The translations under genes were made by a program, and so were the position numbers. DNA of 5,629 bases, from positions 1 to 5,629 of the forward strand of contig JADFKM010000082.1 of the NCBI GenBank assembly GCA_022564935.1. Direction: 5' to 3'. Shown here piece by piece: positions 1 through 5,629 of the stretch (position 1 is its first letter; the number at the start of each line of letters is the position of its first letter). The notes beneath the pieces are model-generated. The model was given only the letters and a program-made list of their open reading frames with translations. It did not search any database and was not told the origin of the DNA. Origin of the DNA: Candidatus Dadabacteria bacterium (GTDB lineage: Bacteria > Desulfobacterota_D > UBA1144 > Nemesobacterales > JADFKM01).

Positions 1-1
1 A

Positions 2-949
2 ACTGCCTATGATATGCTTGGTATGCGTCTTGTGACCCACCAAACCGGCCCCGAGGGCAAGATCGTGAATAAAGTTCTGATTGAAGAGGGAGCCGATATA
101 GCTAGGGAGCTGTATCTCGGCGTCGTCGTGGACAGGGCTAATGAAAGAGTCGTGTTTATGGCAAGCCGGGAGGGCGGGGTTGAAATAGAGGAAGTCGCCG
201 CGAAAAACCCCGAGAAAATCCTCAAAGAGAGCGTCGATCCCTCTACGGGCCTTTTGCCGTTCCAGGGAAGGAAGATAGCGTATTTCTTGGGTTTTGAAGG
301 CAAAACCGTAAATAAAGTGGTCAAGTTCATCGACGGGCTATACAAGGCCTTTGTAGGCACCGAATGCTCGCTTGCCGAAATAAACCCCTTGATAGTGACT
401 GGCGGCGGCGATGTGATTGCCCTTGATGTGAAGATGAACTTTGACGACAACGCACTGTTCCGCTATCCGGAGAGCCGGAAAATGCATGACCCCGATGAAG
501 AAGACCCCAGGGAGCTTGAGGCGAAAGAGTGGGGCCTCAGCTACGTGAAGATGGACGGAAGTATCGGCTGCCTCGTAAACGGGGCGGGTCTTGCAATGGC
601 CACTATGGACATCATCAAATACTACGGCGCCGAGCCTGCCAATTTCCTTGACGTTGGCGGCGGAGCGAGTGCCGAGCAGGTCACCCAGGCCTTCAAGATG
701 ATCCTCAGCGACAAGAACGTAAAGGCCGTGCTCGTCAATATATTCGGCGGTATCATGAAGTGCGACACGATAGCAAACGGAATCATTACCGCCGCAAAAG
801 AGGTGGGCATCGACGTGCCTCTCTTCGTGAGGCTTGAGGGCACCAATGTGGAGCTGGGCAGAAAGCTGCTGTCTGAATCGGGTCTCGACATCACAACGGG
901 CGCCGACATGAGCGAGGTGGCTAAGAAGGCCGTCGAGTCTGTGTCGTAA
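2..949 (+). CDS. sucC: Succinyl-CoA synthetase (ADP/GDP-forming) beta subunit, 5'-truncated by the window edge
   Basis: This is the beta subunit of the TCA-cycle enzyme that interconverts succinyl-CoA and succinate with substrate-level nucleotide phosphorylation in the cytoplasm. The frame is open from base 2 and reads [20 protein letters not shown], which matches the interior of the ATP-grasp domain. The ATG at 14 is therefore not the true start, and about 75-80 N-terminal residues lie outside the window. Visible family motifs are EINPL (Asn codon 383-385) and LDVK (Asp codon 425-427), the usual metal-binding residues. The C-terminal ligase domain carries [31 protein letters not shown] and [10 protein letters not shown], and the gene ends normally at a TAA. 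By eye its third codon positions are richer in G/C than those of rpoH and dnaK. The alpha-subunit gene sucD, usually immediately downstream, is absent here; it may lie upstream or elsewhere. Family identity is very secure, but ATP versus GTP preference cannot be read from this sequence. Confidence 0.97.
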   Translation, partial: TAYDMLGMRLVTHQTGPEGKIVNKVLIEEGADIARELYLGVVVDRANERVVFMASREGGVEIEEVAAKNPEKILKESVDPSTGLLPFQGRKIAYFLGFEGKTVNKVVKFIDGLYKAFVGTECSLAEINPLIVTGGGDVIALDVKMNFDDNALFRYPESRKMHDPDEEDPRELEAKEWGLSYVKMDGSIGCLVNGAGLAMATMDIIKYYGAEPANFLDVGGGASAEQVTQAFKMILSDKNVKAVLVNIFGGIMKCDTIANGIITAAKEVGIDVPLFVRLEGTNVELGRKLLSESGLDITTGADMSEVAKKAVESVS

Positions 950-956
950 TTATTTG

Positions 957-1040
957 CGGGACGCTACGGCTCCCGGGGCAATTTCGCCGATCCCCAGAGG
1001 GCAATGCCCGGTACAATACATAGATTGGGGAGAGAATCGG
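957..1040 (+). other. GC-rich intergenic stretch with possible hairpins downstream of sucC
   Basis: Several short complementary arms are visible. CGGGA (957-961) pairs with TCCCG (971-975). GGGC (999-1002) pairs with GCCC (1006-1009) over a 3-nt loop. CCGAT plus CCCC (987-995) can pair with GGGG (1027-1030) and ATCGG (1036-1040) around the inner hairpin, leaving a 5-nt bulge. No T-run follows any stem, so this is not a classical intrinsic terminator. It could be 3'-UTR structure protecting sucC mRNA, a Rho-dependent end, or chance pairing in GC-rich DNA. No ORF or RNA family was recognised. Confidence 0.25.
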
Positions 1041-1097
1041 GTTCGTGATCATGTGTTTTATTATTAGCAGATCTCCCAGCGCTTTCACTTTAACCAC

Positions 1098-1125
1098 TTG
1101 ACATTCATTAATAGATGATTAGGTT
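1098..1125 (+). promoter_or_regulatory. Candidate sigma70-type promoter for rpoH-dnaK
   Basis: A perfect TTGACA -35 box lies at 1098-1103. After a 16-bp spacer comes TAGGTT (1120-1125), which keeps the first T, the A and the last T of a -10 box. The -10 is weak. Transcription would begin near 1132, giving a very short leader that begins about where the GAGG ribosome site (1133-1136) lies. No CCCCAT-like sigma32 -10 element and no CIRCE repeat were seen here. The -35 is convincing and the -10 assignment is tentative. Confidence 0.4.
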
Positions 1126-1144
1126 ATTTTGAGAGGAAAGCAAT

Positions 1145-2005
1145 ATGCAAACAGTAGCGGTTAGAGATTCACTTCAGGTATTTCTCGATGACGTGGCAAG
1201 GTACCCTGTTCTGAGTAAAGAAAAGGAGCATGACCTTGCCGTAAGGTATCATAAAAGCAGCGATATAGAGGCGGCAAAGACCCTTGTTAGTTCCAACCTG
1301 AGGTTTGTGATCAAGATAGCGACCCGATATGCAACGTATGGGTACCCGCTACTCGACCTGATCCAGGAAGGCACGATCGGCCTTATGATGGCGGTAAGGA
1401 AATTCAACCCTTATAAGGGCACCAGGCTTATTACCTATGGGGTTTGGTGGATTAAGGTCTATATTCAAAATTACATCAAAAAGACCTGTAGCCTTGTAAA
1501 AATGGGAGCCTCCAATGATTCCGGTAAGCTGTCCCTTAAATCGGGGAATAAGAGCGGCTCAAGGGGAGATAAAACGCGGCAGCCGGGTCAAAACCCCGCT
1601 GTCCGGGAGAGTTTGGAAGGGTTGATTGATACCGAGTTCAGCGCATTTAGAAGAGACCTTTCCCTGGATGCAGTGTCGGGTGAGGACGACTCTCTGACTT
1701 ACCTGGACCTGCTTGAGGACACCGAGCCCCTGCCCGAAGAGGTCGTTGAGCATGTCGAGATGAAGAGTATTAATACCGAAGGGCTTAAACAGGGGTTAGA
1801 GTGCTTAACCCCTAGGGAGCGTTATATTATAGAAAAGCGGTACAATTCGGACCCACCGATGAAATTAAGAGAGCTTGGGGATGAGTTGGGGATTTCTAAG
1901 GAAAGGGTTAGGCAGATAGAATCACAATCTTTGCTTAAGCTCCGTAGCGCTATTAACGGTTACATCGATAAAACGACTTATGGAGATACGGGTAGACCAC
2001 TTTAA
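1145..2005 (+). CDS. rpoH: RpoH-like heat-shock sigma factor with divergent region 3
   Basis: This is a sigma70-family group 3 factor of 286 residues, close to the usual RpoH length, predicted to direct RNA polymerase to heat-shock promoters. Region 1.2/2.1 is present (FLDDVARYPVLSKEKE, then AAKTLVSSNLRFVIKIA at 43-59). The region 2 core DLIQEGTIGLMMAVRKFNP (71-89) and the WWIK region (101-104) follow. After a degenerate middle section come DLSLDAVSGEDDSLTYLDLL (171-190) and the region 4 helix-turn-helix LRELGDELGISKERVRQIE (241-259). The hydrophobic region 2.1 positions corresponding to E. coli L47, A50 and I54, linked to chaperone/SRP control, are I41, A44 and V48, so they are conserved in kind. 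Two oddities stand out. The usual RpoH box (Q-R-K-L-F-F type) is replaced by SGKLSLKSG (126-134) within a Gly/Ser/Lys/Asn/Gln-rich linker. In region 2.4 the usual Trp of the NW-x-x-VK segment is Cys115. The ATG at 1145 follows GAGG (1133-1136) by 8 nt. dnaK starts 21 bp after the stop. Sigma identity is firm; the RpoH assignment is likely. Confidence 0.88.
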   Translation: MQTVAVRDSLQVFLDDVARYPVLSKEKEHDLAVRYHKSSDIEAAKTLVSSNLRFVIKIATRYATYGYPLLDLIQEGTIGLMMAVRKFNPYKGTRLITYGVWWIKVYIQNYIKKTCSLVKMGASNDSGKLSLKSGNKSGSRGDKTRQPGQNPAVRESLEGLIDTEFSAFRRDLSLDAVSGEDDSLTYLDLLEDTEPLPEEVVEHVEMKSINTEGLKQGLECLTPRERYIIEKRYNSDPPMKLRELGDELGISKERVRQIESQSLLKLRSAINGYIDKTTYGDTGRPL

Positions 2006-2026
2006 ATTATTGGAGGGAATTAATTA

Positions 2027-3976
2027 ATGGCTAATAGGATAATAGGAATTGACCTGGGCACAACGAATACGGTTTTGGCCGTGGTAGAGGCGGGAGATCC
2101 TAAGGTCATAATAAACGAAGAAGGCTCCAGAACCACCTCGTCTATAGTTGCCTTTTCGAAAGAAGGGGAAATACTCGTGGGCGGCCCCGCAAAGAGGCAG
2201 GCCGTCGTTAATCCCGAGCACACAATATTTTCTATAAAAAGGCTGATGGGAATGAGGTATGAGGAAGCCCTTGAAGAGGCTAAGAGGGTGCCTTATAAAG
2301 TTGTAAAAGGAGAGGGGAATGAAGATGCGTGGATAGAGGTCATGGGCAAGAAGTACTCTCCGCCGCAGATCTCAGCTTATATTTTAGGGAAAATTAAAAA
2401 AGCCGCAGAAGCCTATTTTGGGGAGCCTGTTGAATCTGTTGTCATTACCACTCCGGCATATTTCAACGACAGCCAAAGGCAGGCCACGAAGGATGCGGGG
2501 AAAATAGCCGGCCTCGATGTAAAGAGAATAATTAACGAGCCCACGGCGGCAGCCCTTGCCTATGGGTTCGACAAGAAGAAGGAAGGTGTGATTGCCGTTT
2601 ATGACCTCGGAGGCGGCACTTTTGATGTCTCTATACTCGAAGTAGGAGACAACGTAGTTGAAGTGAAATCCACAAACGGCGACACGCACCTGGGTGGAGA
2701 TGATTTCGACAGATGTTTAATGGATTATATAATCGATGAGTTCAAAAAGGATGCGGGCATTGACCTGTCCCGCGATAAAATGGCCCTTCAGAGGCTGAGA
2801 GAGGCTGGAGAGAAGGCTAAAATTGAGCTTTCTTCAACTATGGAAACCGAAATCAACCTTCCCTTCATAACTGCTGACTCGGCAGGCCCAAGACATTTGA
2901 TCATGAAACTTACCAGGTCTAAATTGGAGCAGTTGATCGAAGAGCTCGTTGTTGGAACCCTGGGTCCCTGCAAAAGAGCTCTCGAAGACGCCGGGCTTAA
3001 AGCAAGCGACATCAGTGAGGTAATTCTGGTTGGAGGCTCGATCAGAATTCCTTTTGTTCAAAAGGTAGTGAGCGATTTCTTTGGCAAGGAGCCCCATAAG
3101 GGAATCAATCCTGATGAGGTAGTTGCGATTGGAGCCGCGATACAAGGCGCTGTGCTCACTGGAGATGTAAAAGACGTTCTTCTGCTCGATGTGACCCCTC
3201 TGTCTCTGGGTATTGAGACACTTGGCGGGGTGATGACATCGATAATCACGCGGAACACGACTATTCCCACCAGGAAGGCTCAGGTATTCACCACGGCTGA
3301 AGACAACCAGTCCTCGGTCGAAATACACGTGCTTCAGGGTGAGCGCTCCATGGCGCCCGATAATAGGACGCTTGCGAAATTCATTCTCGACGGCATACCG
3401 CCGTCTCGCAGGGGTATACCGCAGGTCGAGGTTGCCTTTGATATTGACGCAGATGGCATATTGAACGTGTCTGCAAAGGATATGGCTACTTCGAAAGAGC
3501 AGAAGGTGAGAGTAGAGGCTTCAAGCGGACTTACTAAGGACCAGGTTGGCAAAATGGTTCTAGACGCTGAAGCGCAGGAGCAAGAAGACAAGAAGCGCAA
3601 GGAGTTTAGTGAGAGCAGGAACAGGCTGGACGATCTTATTTACAGGACTGAGAAGAATTTCAAGGAATTCGAGGACAAGCTCTCTGAAAATGAGAAAAGT
3701 GAGCTTGAAGATGCACTCAATAGCGGTAAGAAATCCCTTTCCACCGACAGCATAACAGAGATGCTCGAAGCTTTGGACAGGTTGACCAAGGCTACTCATA
3801 GGATAGCCGAGCATATGTATCAGAAGGCTACCGACGGGTCCGACACGCTGGGTGCCGAGGACGACGCAGAACCCCAAGAGGTTGATATAGGTTTGGACCT
3901 AGAGGAGGACAAAGGGGAAGATGAAAAGAAAGATGGGGATGGGGATGTGATAGACGCCGAGTTTACGGAAAAATAA
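2027..3976 (+). CDS. dnaK: Hsp70 chaperone DnaK
   Basis: This is the cytoplasmic ATP-dependent Hsp70 chaperone, which folds nascent and stress-unfolded proteins with DnaJ and GrpE. It has 649 residues, a full length for the family. The ATPase domain shows DLGTTNT (9-15), KRLMG (71-75), TTPAYFND (141-148), [11 protein letters not shown] (170-180), [10 protein letters not shown] (191-200, T198 matching the autophosphorylated Thr) and LVGGSIRIP (334-342). The interdomain linker [13 protein letters not shown] spans 383-395. The substrate-binding domain has [22 protein letters not shown] (425-440) and [15 protein letters not shown] (471-485). The helical lid runs from about 500 to 600, then an acidic tail ends in VIDAEFTEK, like the DVVDAEF end of other DnaKs. 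Departures are T-to-I at 339 in the normally GG-x-TR nucleotide-site motif and R at 461 where IPPAPRG-type proteins have P. Translation start is supported by a strong GGAGGG (2012-2017) 9 nt before the ATG. The gene sits 21 bp behind rpoH, suggesting one transcript. grpE and dnaJ are not nearby. Confidence 0.98.
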   Translation: MANRIIGIDLGTTNTVLAVVEAGDPKVIINEEGSRTTSSIVAFSKEGEILVGGPAKRQAVVNPEHTIFSIKRLMGMRYEEALEEAKRVPYKVVKGEGNEDAWIEVMGKKYSPPQISAYILGKIKKAAEAYFGEPVESVVITTPAYFNDSQRQATKDAGKIAGLDVKRIINEPTAAALAYGFDKKKEGVIAVYDLGGGTFDVSILEVGDNVVEVKSTNGDTHLGGDDFDRCLMDYIIDEFKKDAGIDLSRDKMALQRLREAGEKAKIELSSTMETEINLPFITADSAGPRHLIMKLTRSKLEQLIEELVVGTLGPCKRALEDAGLKASDISEVILVGGSIRIPFVQKVVSDFFGKEPHKGINPDEVVAIGAAIQGAVLTGDVKDVLLLDVTPLSLGIETLGGVMTSIITRNTTIPTRKAQVFTTAEDNQSSVEIHVLQGERSMAPDNRTLAKFILDGIPPSRRGIPQVEVAFDIDADGILNVSAKDMATSKEQKVRVEASSGLTKDQVGKMVLDAEAQEQEDKKRKEFSESRNRLDDLIYRTEKNFKEFEDKLSENEKSELEDALNSGKKSLSTDSITEMLEALDRLTKATHRIAEHMYQKATDGSDTLGAEDDAEPQEVDIGLDLEEDKGEDEKKDGDGDVIDAEFTEK

Positions 3977-4045
3977 CCCCTATCTTCTAAATGGGCCGGC
4001 TTGCTGTTTCACCCTCATTTTTAGATGTGGTTGGGGCCAGGGTAC

Positions 4046-4073
4046 TTGCCATTTCATCTTTACCGCTTAAATT
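4046..4073 (+). promoter_or_regulatory. Candidate promoter for rpmE
   Basis: TTGCCA (4046-4051, five of six bases matching the -35 consensus) is followed after 16 bp by TAAATT (4068-4073, four of six matching TATAAT). A start near 4080 would give a leader of roughly 56 nt before rpmE. No clear intrinsic terminator was found after dnaK, so read-through from the upstream operon is also possible. Confidence 0.35.
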
Positions 4074-4095
4074 CCTAGTTTTGTTAAACTCTGTT

Positions 4096-4107
4096 ATCAC
4101 AGGTGAT
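4096..4107. repeat. Short palindrome ATCAC-AG-GTGAT ahead of rpmE
   Basis: Perfect 5-bp inverted arms are separated by 2 bp, located 29 bp before the rpmE start and downstream of the candidate promoter. The loop is too tight for a 5-bp RNA stem, so if functional it is more likely a protein-binding site. At this length it could easily be chance. Confidence 0.25.
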
Positions 4108-4120
4108 CTTGTAGAACCGC

Positions 4121-4125
4121 AGGAG
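4121..4125 (+). promoter_or_regulatory. Ribosome binding site deciding the rpmE start
   Basis: AGGAG lies 11 nt before the first of two tandem ATG codons (4137) and 14 nt before the second (4140). The spacing favours the first ATG, although a single-Met start (MRDIHPEY) would look just as natural by family comparison. Confidence 0.6.
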
Positions 4126-4136
4126 ATTATTTTTCA

Positions 4137-4346
4137 ATGATGCGAGACATACATCCCGAATACAAAGAAGTGAAGGTCACATGCGCGTGCGGCGCAACTT
4201 ATGTTACGAGATCAACGAGAACCGCGGACTTCACTGTGGAGATTTGCTCTAATTGCCACCCTTTTTATACCGGTAAGGAAAGAACTGCCGAAGCGAAGGG
4301 TAGGGTGGATAGGTTCAGGAGAAAGTACTCTAAGAAATCGAAATAG
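4137..4346 (+). CDS. rpmE: 50S ribosomal protein bL31, zinc-binding (C+) type
   Basis: This is a small protein of the large ribosomal subunit that bridges the 50S central protuberance and the 30S head. It has 69 residues, a normal length. The N-terminus MMRDIHPEY matches the usual M-K/R-x-DIHP-x-Y opening, and the middle has the family signature CSNCHPFYTGKE (37-48). Four cysteines (C16, C18, C37, C40) form the zinc-site pattern of the C+ class, rather than the zinc-free paralogue used in zinc starvation. The C-terminus is Lys/Arg-rich (VDRFRRKYSKKSK), as expected for an rRNA-binding protein. Two ATG codons stand in tandem at 4137 and 4140; spacing from AGGAG favours 4137. The common rho, prfA or prmC neighbours are not seen here. 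Gaps on both sides and promoter-like elements in each suggest it is a single-gene unit. No second zinc-free copy is in the window. Confidence 0.95.
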   Translation: MMRDIHPEYKEVKVTCACGATYVTRSTRTADFTVEICSNCHPFYTGKERTAEAKGRVDRFRRKYSKKSK

Positions 4347-4390
4347 TTAATACCCCGTTAGCCCTTACCGTATTTTTCGGTTAATTTAAT

Positions 4391-4417
4391 ATGCCTTTCT
4401 CGATTAATTAATGCCTT
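4391..4417 (+). repeat. Direct repeat ATGCCTT, two copies 20 bp apart, ending on the EF-G gene -35 box
   Basis: ATGCCTT occurs at 4391-4397 and 4411-4417, each preceded by AT-rich TTAAT-type sequence. The period is exactly 20 bp, about two helical turns. The second copy overlaps the first two bases of the TTGAAA -35 box. The arrangement would suit a dimeric regulator on one DNA face, but it is only 7 bp long and no known operator was recognised. Confidence 0.35.
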
Positions 4418-4443
4418 GAAATCAGCTTTTATCACTCTATAAT
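4416..4443 (+). promoter_or_regulatory. Strong sigma70-type promoter for the EF-G-like gene
   Basis: TTGAAA (4416-4421, five of six) and a perfect TATAAT (4438-4443) are separated by 16 bp. Transcription would start near 4450, about 36 nt before the chosen TTG start. It is the best promoter match in the window. It also argues against any start codon upstream of about 4450, even though the reading frame stays open back to 4420. Confidence 0.7.
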
Positions 4444-4460
4444 AAAGAAGATTATTCCAA

Positions 4461-4476
4461 GGGTGAGCACATTAGG
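4461..4476 (+). promoter_or_regulatory. Ribosome-binding region for the TTG start of the EF-G-like gene
   Basis: GGGTGAG (4461-4467) and AGG (4474-4476) are the only purine-rich Shine-Dalgarno-like stretches close to the start. AGG lies 9 nt before TTG 4486, a normal spacing but a short match. The GGGTGAG element is 18 nt away and would better suit a start near 4474, where no standard start codon exists in this frame. Confidence 0.4.
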
Positions 4477-4485
4477 TATAGTCCT

Positions 4486-5629
4486 TTGACAGATTACTCA
4501 AGAGATCGAGTCAGAAGTTTTGCAATCGTTGCGAACCACGGTGCGGGTAAAACAACCCTGGCAGAGGCAATGCTCTACATCTGCGGAGCGACGGAAAAGT
4601 TGGGCAAAACGGATGACGGCTCTTCGATCCTAGATTACGAGGCTGAAGAGCGGAGCCGCAAGATGTCACGGAACCTGCATGTCGGGTTTTGTGAATGGGG
4701 CGGGGTTCTTTTCAATTTCATTGATACCCCCGGATTTCCAACATTTCTCTTTGAAACGGAGTCTGCTCTTAGCGTTGTTGACGGCGCTTTGTTAATTTCA
4801 AGTGGAGCTACGGGGATTAGGGCTCAGTTGGATAAATACTGGCAGCTTGTGCTTGAGCTTGGGCTGCCGGGGATTTTGTTTATTAACAAGCTTGATAAGG
4901 AAAACGTTGATTTTGAGGCGACCTTCACTGAGATTGAGAAGGATTTTGAAACTAAGCCGATCTTGCTTACCCTGCCCATCGGGCGGGAAGAAAGCTTCTG
5001 CGGGTTTATAGATCTTATCGAGCTTAAGGTCTATAACTATGATTCAAAAGGGAAAGCCGCCCTCTCCGATGTGCCTGATGAGCTCGCGGGTGATGCAAAC
5101 GCATGGAGGGAAAAAATTGTAGAGTCTGTGGCAGAAACCAATGACGAGCTCCTTGAAAAATATCTGGAAGGCGAAACTTTTGACAAAGACCTGTTGTACG
5201 GGGTTATTAGAGAGGGGGTGGTAAATTCTAAATTTCTCCCCGTTTTGACGGGCTCGGCGGCTAAGCTCATAGGCGTTGATTTTCTCCTTGAGGTCTCAAA
5301 GAGGTACATGCCCACGCCCCAGGATAGACCGCCTGTAAAGGGAACGAACCTCGAAGGTGAAGCCACCGACATTGGAGCCGGAGCCCCTCAAACACCCTGC
5401 GCAACGGTATTTAAGACTATTTCTGACCCATACGCCGGAAAGATAAGCATCATGAAGGTCTTATCAGGCTCATTTGCTTCTGAGGCAACTGTATTCAACT
5501 CCTCTAAGCGAAGCCGTGAGAAGCTCAGCCATATGTCGAGGCTTATAGGCAAGAAACAGTATCCGGTAACCGAAGCCCTTTTTGGTGATATTGTGGCTGT
5601 CAGCAAGCTTAAGGACACTTTAACGGGCG
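4486..5629 (+). CDS. fusA: EF-G family translational GTPase, likely EF-G-like (EF-G2) type, 3'-truncated by the window edge
   Basis: This is a ribosome-associated GTPase related to elongation factor G, which drives translocation or, in some members, ribosome recycling. About 381 of an expected roughly 690 residues are present, open to the window end. The first in-frame ATG (4570) lies downstream of the P-loop and would remove it. TTG 4486 gives MTDYSRDRVRSFAIVANHGAGKTTL, a normal EF-G beginning. Visible GTPase motifs are the P-loop ANHGAGKT (16-23), switch I DYEAEERSRKMS (50-61, Ser61 in place of the usual Thr), DTPGF (80-84), NKLD (134-137) and GSA (256-258). Domain II begins near 305 with ATVFKTISDPYAGKISIMKV, which closely resembles EF-G-like proteins. 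The His of canonical DTPGH is Phe; EF-G-like relatives often have Tyr there. A TATAAT promoter lies just upstream. EF-G family membership is secure. The EF-G2 rather than main EF-G assignment is likely but needs the missing C-terminus. Confidence 0.92.
   Translation, partial: MTDYSRDRVRSFAIVANHGAGKTTLAEAMLYICGATEKLGKTDDGSSILDYEAEERSRKMSRNLHVGFCEWGGVLFNFIDTPGFPTFLFETESALSVVDGALLISSGATGIRAQLDKYWQLVLELGLPGILFINKLDKENVDFEATFTEIEKDFETKPILLTLPIGREESFCGFIDLIELKVYNYDSKGKAALSDVPDELAGDANAWREKIVESVAETNDELLEKYLEGETFDKDLLYGVIREGVVNSKFLPVLTGSAAKLIGVDFLLEVSKRYMPTPQDRPPVKGTNLEGEATDIGAGAPQTPCATVFKTISDPYAGKISIMKVLSGSFASEATVFNSSKRSREKLSHMSRLIGKKQYPVTEALFGDIVAVSKLKDTLTG

Noticed and set aside
1040-1144. CIRCE element or sigma32 promoter ahead of rpoH-dnaK
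   Set aside because: No TTAGCACTC/GAGTGCTAA inverted repeat and no CCCCAT-type -10 box at the right distance was found; CTTGACA alone fits sigma70 better.
1505-1639. Frameshift as the cause of the degenerate sigma region 3
   Set aside because: I translated the other two forward frames: one meets a stop after four codons and the other gives no RpoH-box or region 3 motif, so no hidden conserved sequence is recovered.
2834-3328. 164-residue ORF on the minus strand inside dnaK, plus other minus-strand ORFs across sucC, dnaK and the EF-G-like gene
   Set aside because: They lie opposite clearly real genes, show no recognisable motif and have no convincing ribosome sites; they are by-products of coding sequence on the other strand.
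4367-4381. Possible terminator ACCG-TATTTTT-CGGT after rpmE
   Set aside because: The stem is only 4 bp and the T-run is in the loop rather than after the stem.
4403-4413. ATTAATTAATG shared between the dnaK start (2019-2029) and the EF-G-like promoter
   Set aside because: The 11-mer is low-complexity AT sequence, and the two copies sit in unrelated positions (ribosome spacer versus promoter); chance is the simplest explanation.
4802-5011. 69-residue plus-strand ORF
   Set aside because: It lies in a different frame inside the EF-G-like gene, whose own frame carries the GTPase motifs without interruption.

Overview
The window looks like ordinary chromosomal DNA from a Gram-negative bacterium with an RpoH-type heat-shock sigma factor. 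The sigma factor sequence resembles deltaproteobacterial RpoH proteins more than gammaproteobacterial ones. I cannot place the organism more precisely from sequence alone. All five genes lie on the + strand and belong to core housekeeping families. I saw no mobile element, CRISPR array, RNA gene or phage feature.

Layout: (1) The 3' four-fifths of sucC (succinyl-CoA synthetase beta subunit) enters from the left edge and ends at 949. No sucD follows it. (2) A 195-bp gap holds a GC-rich stretch with possible hairpins, then a promoter-like TTGACA element just before the next gene. (3) An rpoH-like sigma factor gene (1145-2005) is followed after 21 bp by dnaK (2027-3976), so the two are probably co-transcribed. 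(4) A 160-bp gap has a candidate promoter and a small palindrome. (5) rpmE (zinc-type ribosomal protein bL31, 4137-4346). (6) A 139-bp gap carries the best promoter in the window (TTGAAA, 16 bp, TATAAT), with a 7-bp direct repeat spaced exactly 20 bp ending on its -35 box. (7) An EF-G family translational GTPase, probably of the EF-G-like (EF-G2) type, starts at a TTG codon (4486) and runs off the right edge.

Functionally the window joins a TCA-cycle enzyme, a heat-shock regulator with the chaperone that in other bacteria inhibits that regulator, and two translation components. The most interesting part is the sigma factor. It sits in an apparent operon with dnaK, its RpoH-box and region 3 are replaced by a Gly/Ser/Lys/Asn/Gln-rich stretch, and a usual Trp in region 2.4 is Cys, while regions 2 and 4 remain good. 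I did not find a wholly new multi-gene system. The noteworthy signals are this divergent sigma/DnaK pair and the regulatory layout ahead of the EF-G-like gene.
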